DNA of 62,946 nt from Candidatus Contendibacter odensensis (lineage in GTDB: Bacteria > Pseudomonadota > Gammaproteobacteria > Competibacterales > Competibacteraceae), in contig PDTV01000008.1 of NCBI GenBank assembly GCA_002747185.1, positions 1-62,946 on the forward strand. Reading direction: 5' to 3'. Position numbers and translations under genes: made by a program. How positions within the stretch are numbered: position 1 is the first letter of the stretch; each line of letters opens with the position of its first letter. The notes below the pieces were generated by a model. That model had not been told where the DNA came from, did not search any database, and saw nothing but the letters and a program-made list of their open reading frames with translations. This document shows, one piece after another, positions 1 through 8,140 of this stretch.

Positions 1-1
1 C

Positions 2-472
2 CAGTCCCTGCCCGATAAGGCACGCCATGATGCACTGGAGAAACTGCTGGTGCTATCGGGTCTAAGAAAGCTGGAAGCAGTCTTGAAACAAGAGGTAAAT
101 ACTATGGCACTGGTCGTCGATATTCGTCAAAACGAATTTTTCAGGGATGCCTGGCAGGAAGGTCTGAAAGAAGGCATGGAAGCCGGTATGCAACAGGGCA
201 TGGAAGCCGGTATGCAACAGGGCATGAAGGCCGGTATGCAACAGGGCATGAAGGCCGGTATGCAACAGGGCATGAAGGCCGGTATGCAGCAAGGCATGGA
301 AGAAGGCCATCAGGAAGGCGAACGCAGCATATTACTACGGCTGCTCACACTGCGATTTGGTGAGTTACCGCCAGAACGGGTCGCGCAAATACAGCACGGT
401 AATCGTGAACAGTTGTGCCGTTGGGGTGAGCGATTGCTCTTTGCCGAGTCACTTGATGCCGTGTTTGAATGA
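2..472 (+). CDS. Rpn-family (PD-(D/E)XK nuclease/putative transposase-like) protein, C-terminal part
   Basis: The frame is open from the first bases of the window, so this is the 3' end of a longer gene that starts outside. The visible 156 residues have the usual C-terminal half of Rpn-family proteins: a short helix-rich stretch (LEKLLVLSGLRKLEAVLKQ), a Gly/Met/Gln-rich repeat of eight-residue units reading GMxxGMQQ, and a final block (LLRLLTLRFGELP ... WGERLLFAESLDAVF) typical of the DUF4351-like tail. Family members are linked to RecA-independent recombination; the nuclease core is not in view, so activity cannot be judged. A GTG at position 50 gives a shorter possible start but the upstream codons fit the family better. 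A terminator-like hairpin follows at 560-588. Confidence 0.75.
   Translation, partial: QSLPDKARHDALEKLLVLSGLRKLEAVLKQEVNTMALVVDIRQNEFFRDAWQEGLKEGMEAGMQQGMEAGMQQGMKAGMQQGMKAGMQQGMKAGMQQGMEEGHQEGERSILLRLLTLRFGELPPERVAQIQHGNREQLCRWGERLLFAESLDAVFE
176..295 (+). repeat. Five in-frame 24-bp tandem repeats in the Rpn-family gene
   Basis: Five consecutive 24-bp units, each coding for eight residues of the type MEAGMQQG or MKAGMQQG. The units differ mainly at GAA/AAG in the second codon and in the last copy at a few silent positions. The period is a multiple of three, so copy-number change would lengthen or shorten the linker without a frameshift. Confidence 0.9.
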
Positions 473-480
473 TCGGGTTA

Positions 481-645
481 ATGTTCCAGCACATGCTTCA
501 ACGCTTGCTGGAACAACACGCCGGGATTTCACACGTGTCTTTCTCGTTGCATCGGGACCAGCTGGCCGTAACACAAGCCGGCTTTTTTCATGCGGGCGGG
601 CTGCGACGGTCTCTTGAAAAAGGGCGCACGCGATCGATCATTTGA
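481..645 (+). CDS. Possible 54-residue ORF of unknown function
   Basis: An ATG eight bases after the Rpn-family stop opens a 54-codon frame (MFQHMLQRLLEQHAG... to ...KGRTRSII) with codon choice like the neighbouring genes. I do not recognise the family. No good ribosome binding site is seen beyond a GGG seven to nine bases upstream, and an intrinsic-terminator-like hairpin lies inside the frame at 560-588, which argues against a functional gene. It may be the remnant of a larger lost gene or chance. Confidence 0.25.
   Translation: MFQHMLQRLLEQHAGISHVSFSLHRDQLAVTQAGFFHAGGLRRSLEKGRTRSII
560..588 (+). terminator. Predicted Rho-independent terminator
   Basis: A 7-bp stem (AGCTGGC with GCCGGCT, one G-T pair) with a 10-base loop is followed directly by six T. 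It would end transcription of the Rpn-family gene. A second hairpin with a 9-bp perfect stem (483-491 with 506-514) lies just upstream without a T-tract. Confidence 0.5.
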
Positions 646-718
646 GTATCCATAACGATCTGTCGCAAGAGTGTGCTGAAGTGCCTGGCAAGGTAATGAA
701 TACTGTACCCGGTGCGAT

Positions 719-758
719 ATAGCGTAACCAATTAAATCTGATTGATTGGTTACGCTAT
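719..758. repeat. Copy 1 of dispersed palindrome A (no B part)
   Basis: A 40-bp near-perfect palindrome with arms ATAGCGTAACCAAT and ATTGGTTACGCTAT around an AAATCTGATT-like centre. It matches the six other A elements of this window except that CGTAACC replaces CGGAACC in both arms, so the arms have changed together. The B hairpin that follows the other copies is absent here. It lies 41 bp upstream of the gene starting at 800. Confidence 0.85.
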
Positions 759-799
759 AGTGATCAGGGGATGTTCAGTCTGGTAATGGTGGAATTGCA

Positions 800-1126
800 A
801 TGATGATAATCAGGTTGTGGATACCGGTATTGCTGGTGGTGTTATCCGGCTCATGGGCCGAGGGAGCGACGATTAAGGATTTACGGGTATATCAACAGGA
901 TGAACGGATTGTAATAAATTATGACCTGCAAGCCGAAGGCCGGGAACGGTACGCGGAAGTACAAGTAGAAATGAGTGTAGATGGAGGTCGAAGCTGGAGG
1001 ATACCGAAGGGTCTGACAGGTTCGTTGGGGGACCGGGTGAGGATAGGCAGGAATCATGAAGTGACCTGGCGGGTACTGGACGAGTACCCGGAAGGCATCA
1101 ATCGACAGATTGAGGGACACGCCTGA
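800..1126 (+). CDS. Exported protein with a lone beta-sandwich-like module
   Basis: The 108-residue protein starts with a clear signal peptide (hydrophobic WIPVLLVVLSG, cleavage probably after the Ala-Glu-Gly-Ala region near residue 23). The mature part (TIKDLRVYQQDERIVINYDL, then VEMSVDGGRSW and VTWRVLDEYPEGI) resembles the module found at the N-terminus of exported formylglycine-generating-enzyme-like (SUMF1/EgtB/PvdO) proteins, where a catalytic domain normally follows. Here the frame stops just after the module, and no such domain is seen downstream. GGTGGA six bases upstream supports the ATG. It is either a stand-alone module or the stump of a truncated gene. Family assignment is from memory of the motif, not from a search. 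Confidence 0.6.
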   Translation: MMIIRLWIPVLLVVLSGSWAEGATIKDLRVYQQDERIVINYDLQAEGRERYAEVQVEMSVDGGRSWRIPKGLTGSLGDRVRIGRNHEVTWRVLDEYPEGINRQIEGHA

Positions 1127-1201
1127 TGCTCGGAGCTACGGCCGGGGGTTTCGCTTGTCCAGATCTTTATAACCCTTTGTTCTTTATCCTTTTACCCTTT
1201 A

Positions 1202-1234
1202 TTCCGCCGCGCAGCGGCGGAAAAATTTTTTTTT
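1202..1234 (+). terminator. Predicted Rho-independent terminator
   Basis: A 9-bp perfect stem TTCCGCCGC / GCGGCGGAA with a three-base loop is followed by AAATTTTTTTTT. It lies about 75 bp after the stop of the exported module gene and also 3' of the oppositely oriented higA, but the T-run fits only the plus strand. Confidence 0.75.
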
Positions 1235-1277
1235 GGAATGCGGAAATTTGTCGGGCGCAGCCGTTAGTTATATTTTA

Positions 1278-1571
1278 CTACGCAGCTTCAAAGGGCACCT
1301 TGTGAACGTTGCTTAAATTGATATTTTGTTTTACTTGCCAAAGATCATAGTTGTCTTGCATTGCAAGCCAGCTCTCCGGAGTTCGACCTATAGCTTTCGA
1401 TAGCCTCAATGCCATTTCAGGCGTAATACCACTTTGCCCCTTTAAAATACGATTTAAAGTGGATGATGCAACATCTAACTGCTTGGCAAGAAAACGGCAA
1501 CTATAACCAAAAGGCTCTAGATAGGTAGCTTTTATGAACTCACCCGGATGGGGAGGGTTATACATACTCAT
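1278..1571 (-). CDS. higA: HigA-type antitoxin, XRE-family regulator
   Basis: The 97-residue protein opens with the signature of HigA/VapI antitoxins (NPPHPGEFIKATYLEPFGYS) followed by an XRE helix-turn-helix at about residues 25-65 (AKQLDVASSTLNRILKGQSGI, then MALRLSKAIGRTPESWL). These proteins neutralise the HigB RNase and repress their own promoter. The ATG overlaps the higB stop codon by one base (TAATG), so the two are translationally coupled in toxin-antitoxin order, which is the usual higBA layout. A second in-frame ATG two codons later is an alternative start. Confidence 0.9.
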   Translation of the reverse strand: MSMYNPPHPGEFIKATYLEPFGYSCRFLAKQLDVASSTLNRILKGQSGITPEMALRLSKAIGRTPESWLAMQDNYDLWQVKQNINLSNVHKVPFEAA

Positions 1572-1849
1572 TAGTGATAGTCCTCGTAATTTAATATAAA
1601 TGCATTACCATCCTTAAATTCAAAAGTGACCCGCCAATTACCATTTACTGAAATAGACCAAATACCCTCTCGATCTCCTTTTAACGGATGCAATTGATAA
1701 CCAGGTAAATCAATATCTTCTATGACTTGAGCGGTATCGATAGCCGCCAGCTGTATTTTCAGCTTTTTGGCATGGCCATTCTGAATACCAGCTGTACTTC
1801 CTGATTCAAAGTACTTTTTGAGTCCTTTATGCTTAAACGATTTAATCAT
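1571..1849 (-). CDS. higB: HigB-type toxin, RelE superfamily mRNA interferase
   Basis: The 92-residue product (starting MIKSFKHKGLKKYFESG) matches the compact HigB/RelE fold: an N-terminal helix pair, a central ALKKL-like segment (HAKKLKIQLAAIDTA), the LPGYQLHPLKGDREGIWSI block and a C-terminal strand (NWRVTFEFKDGNAFILNYEDYH). HigB toxins cut mRNA on the ribosome. A longer frame extends upstream to 1972 but those codons do not look like HigB, so I chose the internal ATG. Toxin precedes antitoxin, as usual for higBA. No damage to the frame is seen. Confidence 0.88.
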   Translation of the reverse strand: MIKSFKHKGLKKYFESGSTAGIQNGHAKKLKIQLAAIDTAQVIEDIDLPGYQLHPLKGDREGIWSISVNGNWRVTFEFKDGNAFILNYEDYH

Positions 1850-2005
1850 GGCCCACATGGTGGCATGATGCGCATCGTGCTTCAACAAATATAGCATTAA
1901 GTATCCAGTACGATCATTCGCCAAAACCAGGTACAACAGGTTCTGCCACTGGCAGATGGGGCGATAGCCCAATTCCTTGAGACCTATCCACTACGCCTGA
2001 TTGCA

Positions 2006-3910
2006 TTACGAGAAAAACGCCTGTACCTGTTGCAATTTTCGGGTTCTTGGCATTGGCGGCAAACTGCTCAAGAATGCCTGCCCATAAAACTTGCTCAATA
2101 ACCGGGGATCGCCCAGTACCAACACCCCTCGATCCGACACATCGCGAATCAAACGACCCGCACCCTGCTTGAGGGTAATAACGGCCTGGGGCAATTGATA
2201 ACACATAAACGGATTTTCACCTTGCTGGCGCAATGACTCGATCCGTGCCTGAATAACAGGATCATTGGGGGCAGCAAACGGCAGGCGGTCAATCACCACA
2301 CAGGACAGCGCCTCACCCTGCACATCCACCCCTTCCCAAAAACTGGCTGTTCCCAGCAACACTGCGTTACCTAGCGTCCGAAAATGTTGCAGCAACACCG
2401 CCTTGGATTTCTCGCCCTGCACCAGCACCGGATACTCCAAACGGCCCGGCAACCATTCGACCGCTTCCCGTAACGCCCGATGGCTGGTAAACAGCAAAAA
2501 TGCCCGTCCCTGACTGGCTTTCAGTATCGGCAACACCGCTTCCATCAATGCCCGAGTATAATGTGGTGAAGACGGATCAGGCAGCCTTGGTGGATGATAA
2601 ATCAGTGCATTATTCGCAAAATCAAACGGGCTATCGAGACACAACGCCGCATAATCGTTCAAGCCTATCCGTGCCGCAAAATGCTCAAACTGTCGCCCCA
2701 TCGCCAGGGTTGCCGACGTAAAGATCCAGGCACCCGCCTGCTCGGCCATACGCTCTTGAAACATGGGTGCAACATCCAGCGGGGTCAGGCTAAACCGGAA
2801 ACCGCGTCCCCGCGTTTCAAACCAGCACACGTTGCCACAACTGCCCTGCTCGCCGGTCAGCAAGGTTAATCGCTGTACTAAATCCTGATAGCGTCGATAG
2901 CAATGTCCCAATCCCCTACCCCGCTGAGCGGCTTCTTCCAGCGCCTCACCGAAACGGTCCAATACCCTGGCTAATCCACCCAGAGCCTCCTGCACCTCCA
3001 GTACATCAGCCTTTTCCCGCCACAGAACGTGTTGATCTGCCGAACCCAGTGCCAGCCGCAACGCGGCTACCATCGGCTCCAATGCCTCAGCCCGTCGGCG
3101 CAATTCAGTGAAATCGGCCGCATCCCGTGCCTGTTCCACCACGGTATCCCGTGCCAGTTCGAGCAACTGCCAACTACTGACCGATTTCCCGAAAAACAGG
3201 CTCGCTACTTCAGGGAGACGATGCGCCTCATCAAGAATGAATGCCTCGGCACCGGGTAATAGCTCGGCAAAACCGGTTTCTTTCAGTGCCATATCAGCAC
3301 AAAACAGATGATGATTGATGACCACCACATCGGCGGCTTGCGCCTCACGCCGCGCCTTGGCGACAAAACATTCCTGCAACTGAGGGCAATCCTGTCCCAA
3401 ACAATTATCGATGGTAGACGTGACGTGCGGCCAAAGCGACGAATGCTCCGGCACATCGGTAACTTCAGCGATATCACCTTGGTGGGTGCGTGATGCCCAT
3501 TGCCCGATCTGACGCAATTGAGCGACGTGTTGACGGGAAATCAGCCGCCCGTCCTGCTCGGTGATTGCCAACCGATACCGGCAGATATAATTGCTGCGCC
3601 CTTTCAACAAAGCCGTCTTTATCGGTATTTGCAGAACATCACGCACCATCGGCAAGTCGCGGTGATAAAGCTGATCCTGCAAATGCCGGGTACCGGTAGA
3701 AATAATGATCCGCGCACCCGATAACAGCGCCGGCGCCAGATAAGCATAGGTTTTACCAATCCCCGTACCCGCTTCGACTACCAGGGTACCACCCTCATCC
3801 AAAGCAGCCGCAACTGCGTTAGCCATTTGCTGTTGCGGCAAGCGCGGTGCAAACCCGGGAAGCTGCTCCGCAAATGGGCCGTGCGCTCCCAAAAGCCCGG
3901 CCATATCCAT
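2006..3910 (-). CDS. yoaA: YoaA/DinG-family Fe-S helicase
   Basis: At 634 residues this is the length of E. coli YoaA, a superfamily 2 XPD-like 5'-3' DNA helicase that helps repair blocked replication forks. Walker A is EAGTGIGKT (46-54), the Walker B/DEAH box is at 227-230, and four cysteines that can hold a 4Fe-4S cluster lie between them (C110, C170, C175, C181). The C-terminal helicase motifs appear in LLGTASFWEGVDVQGE and IDRLPFAAP and in QGAGRLIRD. DinG proper is longer and less similar in these segments. The stop of the preceding lipoprotein gene is only 24 bp upstream, so the two may share a transcript with mrcB. Confidence 0.9.
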   Translation of the reverse strand: MDMAGLLGAHGPFAEQLPGFAPRLPQQQMANAVAAALDEGGTLVVEAGTGIGKTYAYLAPALLSGARIIISTGTRHLQDQLYHRDLPMVRDVLQIPIKTALLKGRSNYICRYRLAITEQDGRLISRQHVAQLRQIGQWASRTHQGDIAEVTDVPEHSSLWPHVTSTIDNCLGQDCPQLQECFVAKARREAQAADVVVINHHLFCADMALKETGFAELLPGAEAFILDEAHRLPEVASLFFGKSVSSWQLLELARDTVVEQARDAADFTELRRRAEALEPMVAALRLALGSADQHVLWREKADVLEVQEALGGLARVLDRFGEALEEAAQRGRGLGHCYRRYQDLVQRLTLLTGEQGSCGNVCWFETRGRGFRFSLTPLDVAPMFQERMAEQAGAWIFTSATLAMGRQFEHFAARIGLNDYAALCLDSPFDFANNALIYHPPRLPDPSSPHYTRALMEAVLPILKASQGRAFLLFTSHRALREAVEWLPGRLEYPVLVQGEKSKAVLLQHFRTLGNAVLLGTASFWEGVDVQGEALSCVVIDRLPFAAPNDPVIQARIESLRQQGENPFMCYQLPQAVITLKQGAGRLIRDVSDRGVLVLGDPRLLSKFYGQAFLSSLPPMPRTRKLQQVQAFFS

Positions 3911-3934
3911 GGCGCTCAGGTTCCTGTATGAATA

Positions 3935-5356
3935 CTAGTTCGATAATTGCACAGCATAGGCTTCGGCTTCCTCTGCGCCTGCTATATTGCCGGTCGCCTT
4001 ACGGCCTACCGCAATCAGCCGCCAGTTCCGAACCTGGAGCGCCTGATCCCCGTCAGCGAGATTATTGGATTTCTGTGCCAATGATTCCGCCTGCTGATAC
4101 TTGCGTTGATGCAATCGAATTTGTGCCAGATCGTGCCAAATACCGGCATTGTGCGGCTCAATTCGCAACGCCCGCTCCAATGCAGCACCAGCCTCATCCA
4201 GCTGGTTATTTTTTACATGGGTATCTGCCTTATCCAGCAAGGCCACTACAGACTGATTGCCCTGGCGATTAATTTCTGCGGGTGGAATCGTCACAGGCTC
4301 TGCTGGCGTTACAACAGCCGGTGGCGCCTCTTCAACCGGCAGGAAGGTTCCCACTGATTCAGGACTGTCAGCCACAGGTAATGGGCCAGAAGCTTCAGGC
4401 AACAAGGCTACCTGCGGGATGTTACCTGAATCGGGTACAGTGCCAGATGGTGTAGACGGCGGTGTAGCCACGGTGATGTCCGGTTCTGTCACAACCGCTG
4501 GCTGAGTTACTTGATTGTCAGGCGATCGCACATCAGACATAACCGGTTGTGGCTCAGGTAATGTACCCGGCGCGGCAACCGATCCGGCCGCGGGAGGTTG
4601 CGGCTCAAGATAGGATGGATTCGTCGCTGATACAGCTGCGTCATAACGACCCACCGGCGGGTTTGGGGCCGGCGGCTGATAAGCGCTAATCGCTGCACCT
4701 GGTGGATAATTCGGTGTGGTTGTCGCTGGATAGGCCGGTGGCGGATAGGTTGATGAGTAATAATTCTCACTCACTGTTGGTGAATACGCAGGCGAGTGGT
4801 AGCCATTACCATAGTTATTGCCGGTTTGTGGCTGATATGCGGGAACCTGGGCATAATTACCGGATACCGGTGGATGCGCCCGGGTCGGCGGCTCGGCAGG
4901 CACGCGCCCATACGCATCGACACGACCGTAGGCATCCACACGGGGGGCTGTCGTTGAATATTGTGGTGCCGGATACGAAGGTACTGCTGTCGGCCCGGAT
5001 TGTGGTGCCGGGTACGAAGGTACTGCTGTCGGCCCGGATTGTGGTGCCGGGTACGAAGGTACTGCTGTCGGCTCAGGTTGTGGTGAATATGTAGACGCAT
5101 ATTCCTGTGGTATTGAAACATCCTCAGACGGCAATTGTGTGATATCAGTGGCAGGTGGTTGTGCCGGATAAGCTGTGTGCTGTACTGGATCGGGATAAGC
5201 AGGTCGCCGACGAATGCTGCGATCCTCCACCGGAGCCCGTCTGACCGTGATTCCACCACTTGATGATTGTGGGGGTGCGGTTATACATCCGGTAATGCCC
5301 AGCACAACGACCCATACCCCAACACTTGCCTTTAAAAAGAATTTTGGCGTACCCAT
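3935..5356 (-). CDS. LpoP-like TPR lipoprotein, probable PBP1b activator
   Basis: The 473-residue protein begins with a lipoprotein signal ending ITGC (Cys24 would be lipidated), then has a very long Pro/Tyr/Ser/Gln-rich, probably disordered stretch (about 25-355), and ends with tetratricopeptide-like helices (about 365-473: LLDKADTHVKNNQLDEAGAA and the following AGIWHDLAQIRLHQRKYQQA). In Pseudomonas and relatives a TPR lipoprotein of this design, LpoP, is encoded next to PBP1b and activates it; here the gene directly follows mrcB. The function is therefore inferred from architecture plus position. AGGAG lies six bases before the ATG; a GTG one codon earlier is less likely. The linker is much longer than needed for a compact protein and could span the periplasm. 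Confidence 0.65.
   Translation of the reverse strand: MGTPKFFLKASVGVWVVVLGITGCITAPPQSSSGGITVRRAPVEDRSIRRRPAYPDPVQHTAYPAQPPATDITQLPSEDVSIPQEYASTYSPQPEPTAVPSYPAPQSGPTAVPSYPAPQSGPTAVPSYPAPQYSTTAPRVDAYGRVDAYGRVPAEPPTRAHPPVSGNYAQVPAYQPQTGNNYGNGYHSPAYSPTVSENYYSSTYPPPAYPATTTPNYPPGAAISAYQPPAPNPPVGRYDAAVSATNPSYLEPQPPAAGSVAAPGTLPEPQPVMSDVRSPDNQVTQPAVVTEPDITVATPPSTPSGTVPDSGNIPQVALLPEASGPLPVADSPESVGTFLPVEEAPPAVVTPAEPVTIPPAEINRQGNQSVVALLDKADTHVKNNQLDEAGAALERALRIEPHNAGIWHDLAQIRLHQRKYQQAESLAQKSNNLADGDQALQVRNWRLIAVGRKATGNIAGAEEAEAYAVQLSN
4961..5077 (-). repeat. Three 39-bp in-frame tandem repeats in the lipoprotein linker
   Basis: Three consecutive 39-bp units, nearly identical, each coding for 13 residues of the type PTAVPSYPAPQSG in the lipoprotein's disordered linker. 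The period is a multiple of three, so slippage would change linker length only. Confidence 0.9.
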
Positions 5357-5482
5357 CACTATCTCCTATCGGTTCGATCATCCGGCTGGCAGGCGCGAAC
5401 TACAGCAAATTCCAACACCGCTGAAACCCTTAAAATAGCCATGTATCCCGCCGTTATGTATAAACCTGACCCACATATTTCT

Positions 5483-8002
5483 TCATTCCATCAAAGGCTT
5501 AAAGAAGTTACTTACTTCTGGCTCGGCAGGCTTTCGGGTAGACACCTGTCTCGCTTTCCTCGCCCTGGACTGTCCCGCTCCAGCTTTTCTGTTTGATGAT
5601 TTTTTGCCGCTTGCTCGCGCACCACAGGCAACCACCCGCGTTGGCTCTGAACCGATCAAGAAGGGTACGGTCTGTCCGCTCCGGCATCGATTGCTAACCC
5701 GCAAGCCACTACGCGGATCAATACGAAAATTCTCAATATCAGCCGGTATGGCCATCTCCAATGGCTCCAGATGCAGACGTTTCATCAGGTTAACCCAAAC
5801 CTGTAATGCGCCGGTAGTCCCCGTGAGACCGGTTGGCTTGTTATCATCTCGCCCCAGCCAGACCACAGCCAAACGATTACCGCTAAAACCGGCAAACCAG
5901 CTATCACGGTAATCATCCGTCGTCCCTGTTTTTCCGGCAAGATTCAAATTAGCACCCAGCTTGCGTCGAGCTGATTTGGCTGTACCGGACTTCACGACCT
6001 GTTGCATGGCATTGACAATCAGGTAGATCGGACCGGGTTCAACAACCTGCACAATATCCAGCGCATAATGCTGAAGCGGCTTCCCGCCGGAATCGGTCAC
6101 TTCCCGAATAGCACGTAGCGGAATTCGGAATCCACCACTGGCCAACGTTGCATAAACCTGGGCGATATCAAATGGTGAGGTATTCAGCGCACCCAGTAAT
6201 AAGGACGGATAGGGCCGCATTTCCTGATCAAACCCAAGCCGATGAAACATTTCCACGACATTGATAACTTCCATATCCAGCCCCACCCGCACCGCTGGAA
6301 TATTATAAGAACGCGCCAATGCGCTGCGAAGCATCACCCGCCCATGAAAACGCTTGTCATAATTCAATGGCTTCCACGGGCGACCACCGTCTGCGGTATA
6401 TACCAGACGGCTGTCCTTGACCATGGTGGCGAGTGTGTAGCGTTCAGGATGTTCCAGGGCGGTCAGGTAAGTAACCGGTTTCACCACCGAACCGGCCTGA
6501 CGCTGGGTATCAAGCGCCCGATTGAAGCCAAAACGTTTTGGCTTACGATCGCCCACCAGCGCCAAAACCTCACCGTTTTGAGTATTCACGACCACTGATG
6601 CACCCTGTAACGGCCGCGCCTTGCGTTTTCTCCTCTCTAGTGCAGGCAAACTTTTAACCATCGTTTGCTCAGCACTCGCCTGTACTCGTGGATCCAGTGT
6701 GGTGAACACCCGTAGGCCTTCAGTGAGCAAATCATCAGCCTTGTAGTACTGCCGCAACTGCCGGCGCACCAAATCAATGAAAGCAGGGTAAGCAATGACA
6801 TCACTGTCGGTTTCCGAGGTCAAATCCAGTGGCATTTTCTTGCCAGTCGCGGCATCTTCAGCACTGATCAGGTTTTGCTCGGCCATGATATCCAGGACCA
6901 AAGCGCGCCGCTCCCTGGCCTTTTCCTGATGGCGGCGTGGGTCATACGTTGAGGGGCCTTTAACAATACCCACCAGCAAAGCAAGTTGATGCAGGTCCAA
7001 ATCCTCAAGTGGCACACCAAAGTAAAAGTGGCTCGCCAAACCAAAGCCGTGAATGGCCCGACTACCATCCTGACCGAGATAAATAGCATTCACGTATGCT
7101 TCCAGAATATCGTCCTTGCCGTAGCGTGCATCAATCAAAACGGCCATCAGCACTTCATTAATCTTGCGTTTCAAGGTCCGCTCATTGCTAAGAAACATAT
7201 TCTTGACCAGTTGCTGGGTTAGCGTACTGCCCCCCTGCACGGTCCGTCCGGCACGCAAATTGGCCAGTAGCGCCCGAAAAATGCCTTTGGGATTAACACC
7301 TATGTGTTCAAAAAAGGCACGATCCTCAACAGTCAGCAAGGCATCCACCAGCACCGGCGGTAAGTCCTTGCCCTTAAGCAATACACGATCCTCATAGTGC
7401 GAGGGATAAATACCAGCAATTTCAGGCGGGTCAAGCCGTAACAAGCCTGGTGTATCGTCCTCATCCAGGCTGGTCATTTCAACGAGGATATTGCCGGCAA
7501 AAACCACACGGACCTTGCGTGCGTGTTCGGCGCCATCACCAAACATAAAGTCGCGGGTCATCAGCTCAAACGTGTCGCCTTGACGGGCATAGCTGCCTGG
7601 CCGATCCGGGGTTTTACTCCCTCCCTGAGGCGGTGGGCAGCTTTTGGATGACGATTTTGATCGGCGTTTAAATGTACGCTTCCCCTTTTTCGTTGACGGC
7701 GGCTCCGGGCAATTCACATCATGGTAATGCAGTAATTTCAGCTCCCGATTAAAGGCATTGGCACTCAACGCCATGCTCTCATACAGTTCCAGCGGTCGGG
7801 CGTAGACTTTAACAGGCATGGCCCAACGCTTTTCATCGAATTCAGCGCGAATGATGGCATCCAGATACAGCATGTAGAGCCCTAGACCCAGCACGCCCAG
7901 CAGCAAGGCACCCAAAAACAACGACAACAGTAACGATAACATCGCCTGAATGATGTTAAGCGGCCATGCAGTAAATTTGCGGGAAGGTGAACGTTTAGCC
8001 AT
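5483..8002 (-). CDS. mrcB: Penicillin-binding protein 1b, bifunctional peptidoglycan synthase
   Basis: An 839-residue class A PBP that polymerises and cross-links peptidoglycan at the inner membrane. A basic N-terminus and one membrane helix (about 12-48) come first, then a UB2H-like region, the GT51 glycosyltransferase (catalytic Glu226 in VEDRAFFEH; RTVQGGSTLTQQLVKN) and the transpeptidase with SVVK (Ser505), SYN and KTGTT. The region aligning with UB2H is split by a Lys/Arg/Ser-rich, Cys-flanked insertion (about residues 96-133) absent from E. coli PBP1b. The C-terminal tail is strongly basic. I start at the ATG preceded by TTGGA (MAKRSPSRK); an upstream GTG at 8056 and an ATG at 8008 are alternatives. 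The LpoP-like gene follows. Confidence 0.93.
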   Translation of the reverse strand: MAKRSPSRKFTAWPLNIIQAMLSLLLSLFLGALLLGVLGLGLYMLYLDAIIRAEFDEKRWAMPVKVYARPLELYESMALSANAFNRELKLLHYHDVNCPEPPSTKKGKRTFKRRSKSSSKSCPPPQGGSKTPDRPGSYARQGDTFELMTRDFMFGDGAEHARKVRVVFAGNILVEMTSLDEDDTPGLLRLDPPEIAGIYPSHYEDRVLLKGKDLPPVLVDALLTVEDRAFFEHIGVNPKGIFRALLANLRAGRTVQGGSTLTQQLVKNMFLSNERTLKRKINEVLMAVLIDARYGKDDILEAYVNAIYLGQDGSRAIHGFGLASHFYFGVPLEDLDLHQLALLVGIVKGPSTYDPRRHQEKARERRALVLDIMAEQNLISAEDAATGKKMPLDLTSETDSDVIAYPAFIDLVRRQLRQYYKADDLLTEGLRVFTTLDPRVQASAEQTMVKSLPALERRKRKARPLQGASVVVNTQNGEVLALVGDRKPKRFGFNRALDTQRQAGSVVKPVTYLTALEHPERYTLATMVKDSRLVYTADGGRPWKPLNYDKRFHGRVMLRSALARSYNIPAVRVGLDMEVINVVEMFHRLGFDQEMRPYPSLLLGALNTSPFDIAQVYATLASGGFRIPLRAIREVTDSGGKPLQHYALDIVQVVEPGPIYLIVNAMQQVVKSGTAKSARRKLGANLNLAGKTGTTDDYRDSWFAGFSGNRLAVVWLGRDDNKPTGLTGTTGALQVWVNLMKRLHLEPLEMAIPADIENFRIDPRSGLRVSNRCRSGQTVPFLIGSEPTRVVACGARASGKKSSNRKAGAGQSRARKARQVSTRKPAEPEVSNFFKPLME

Positions 8003-8140
8003 AACCATTCCAACATGGATTAACCACACCGGCATGGCCTGGTAGTCCGCGATCACTCTGTTTTATCCGACTCATTCTATTTACCATCTGCCTGGCGCAT
8101 GCCCGCTGCCCAATCCGTTCATGGCCCGAAAGCTGCGTGT

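Noticed and set aside
1850..1972. N-terminal extension of HigB
   Set aside because: The added 41 residues do not match HigB proteins, and the internal ATG gives the standard length.
4771..5259. A 162-codon frame rich in His and Arg inside the lipoprotein gene
   Set aside because: It is an out-of-frame reading of the proline-rich repeats; the lipoprotein frame has signal, lipobox, RBS and TPR domain.
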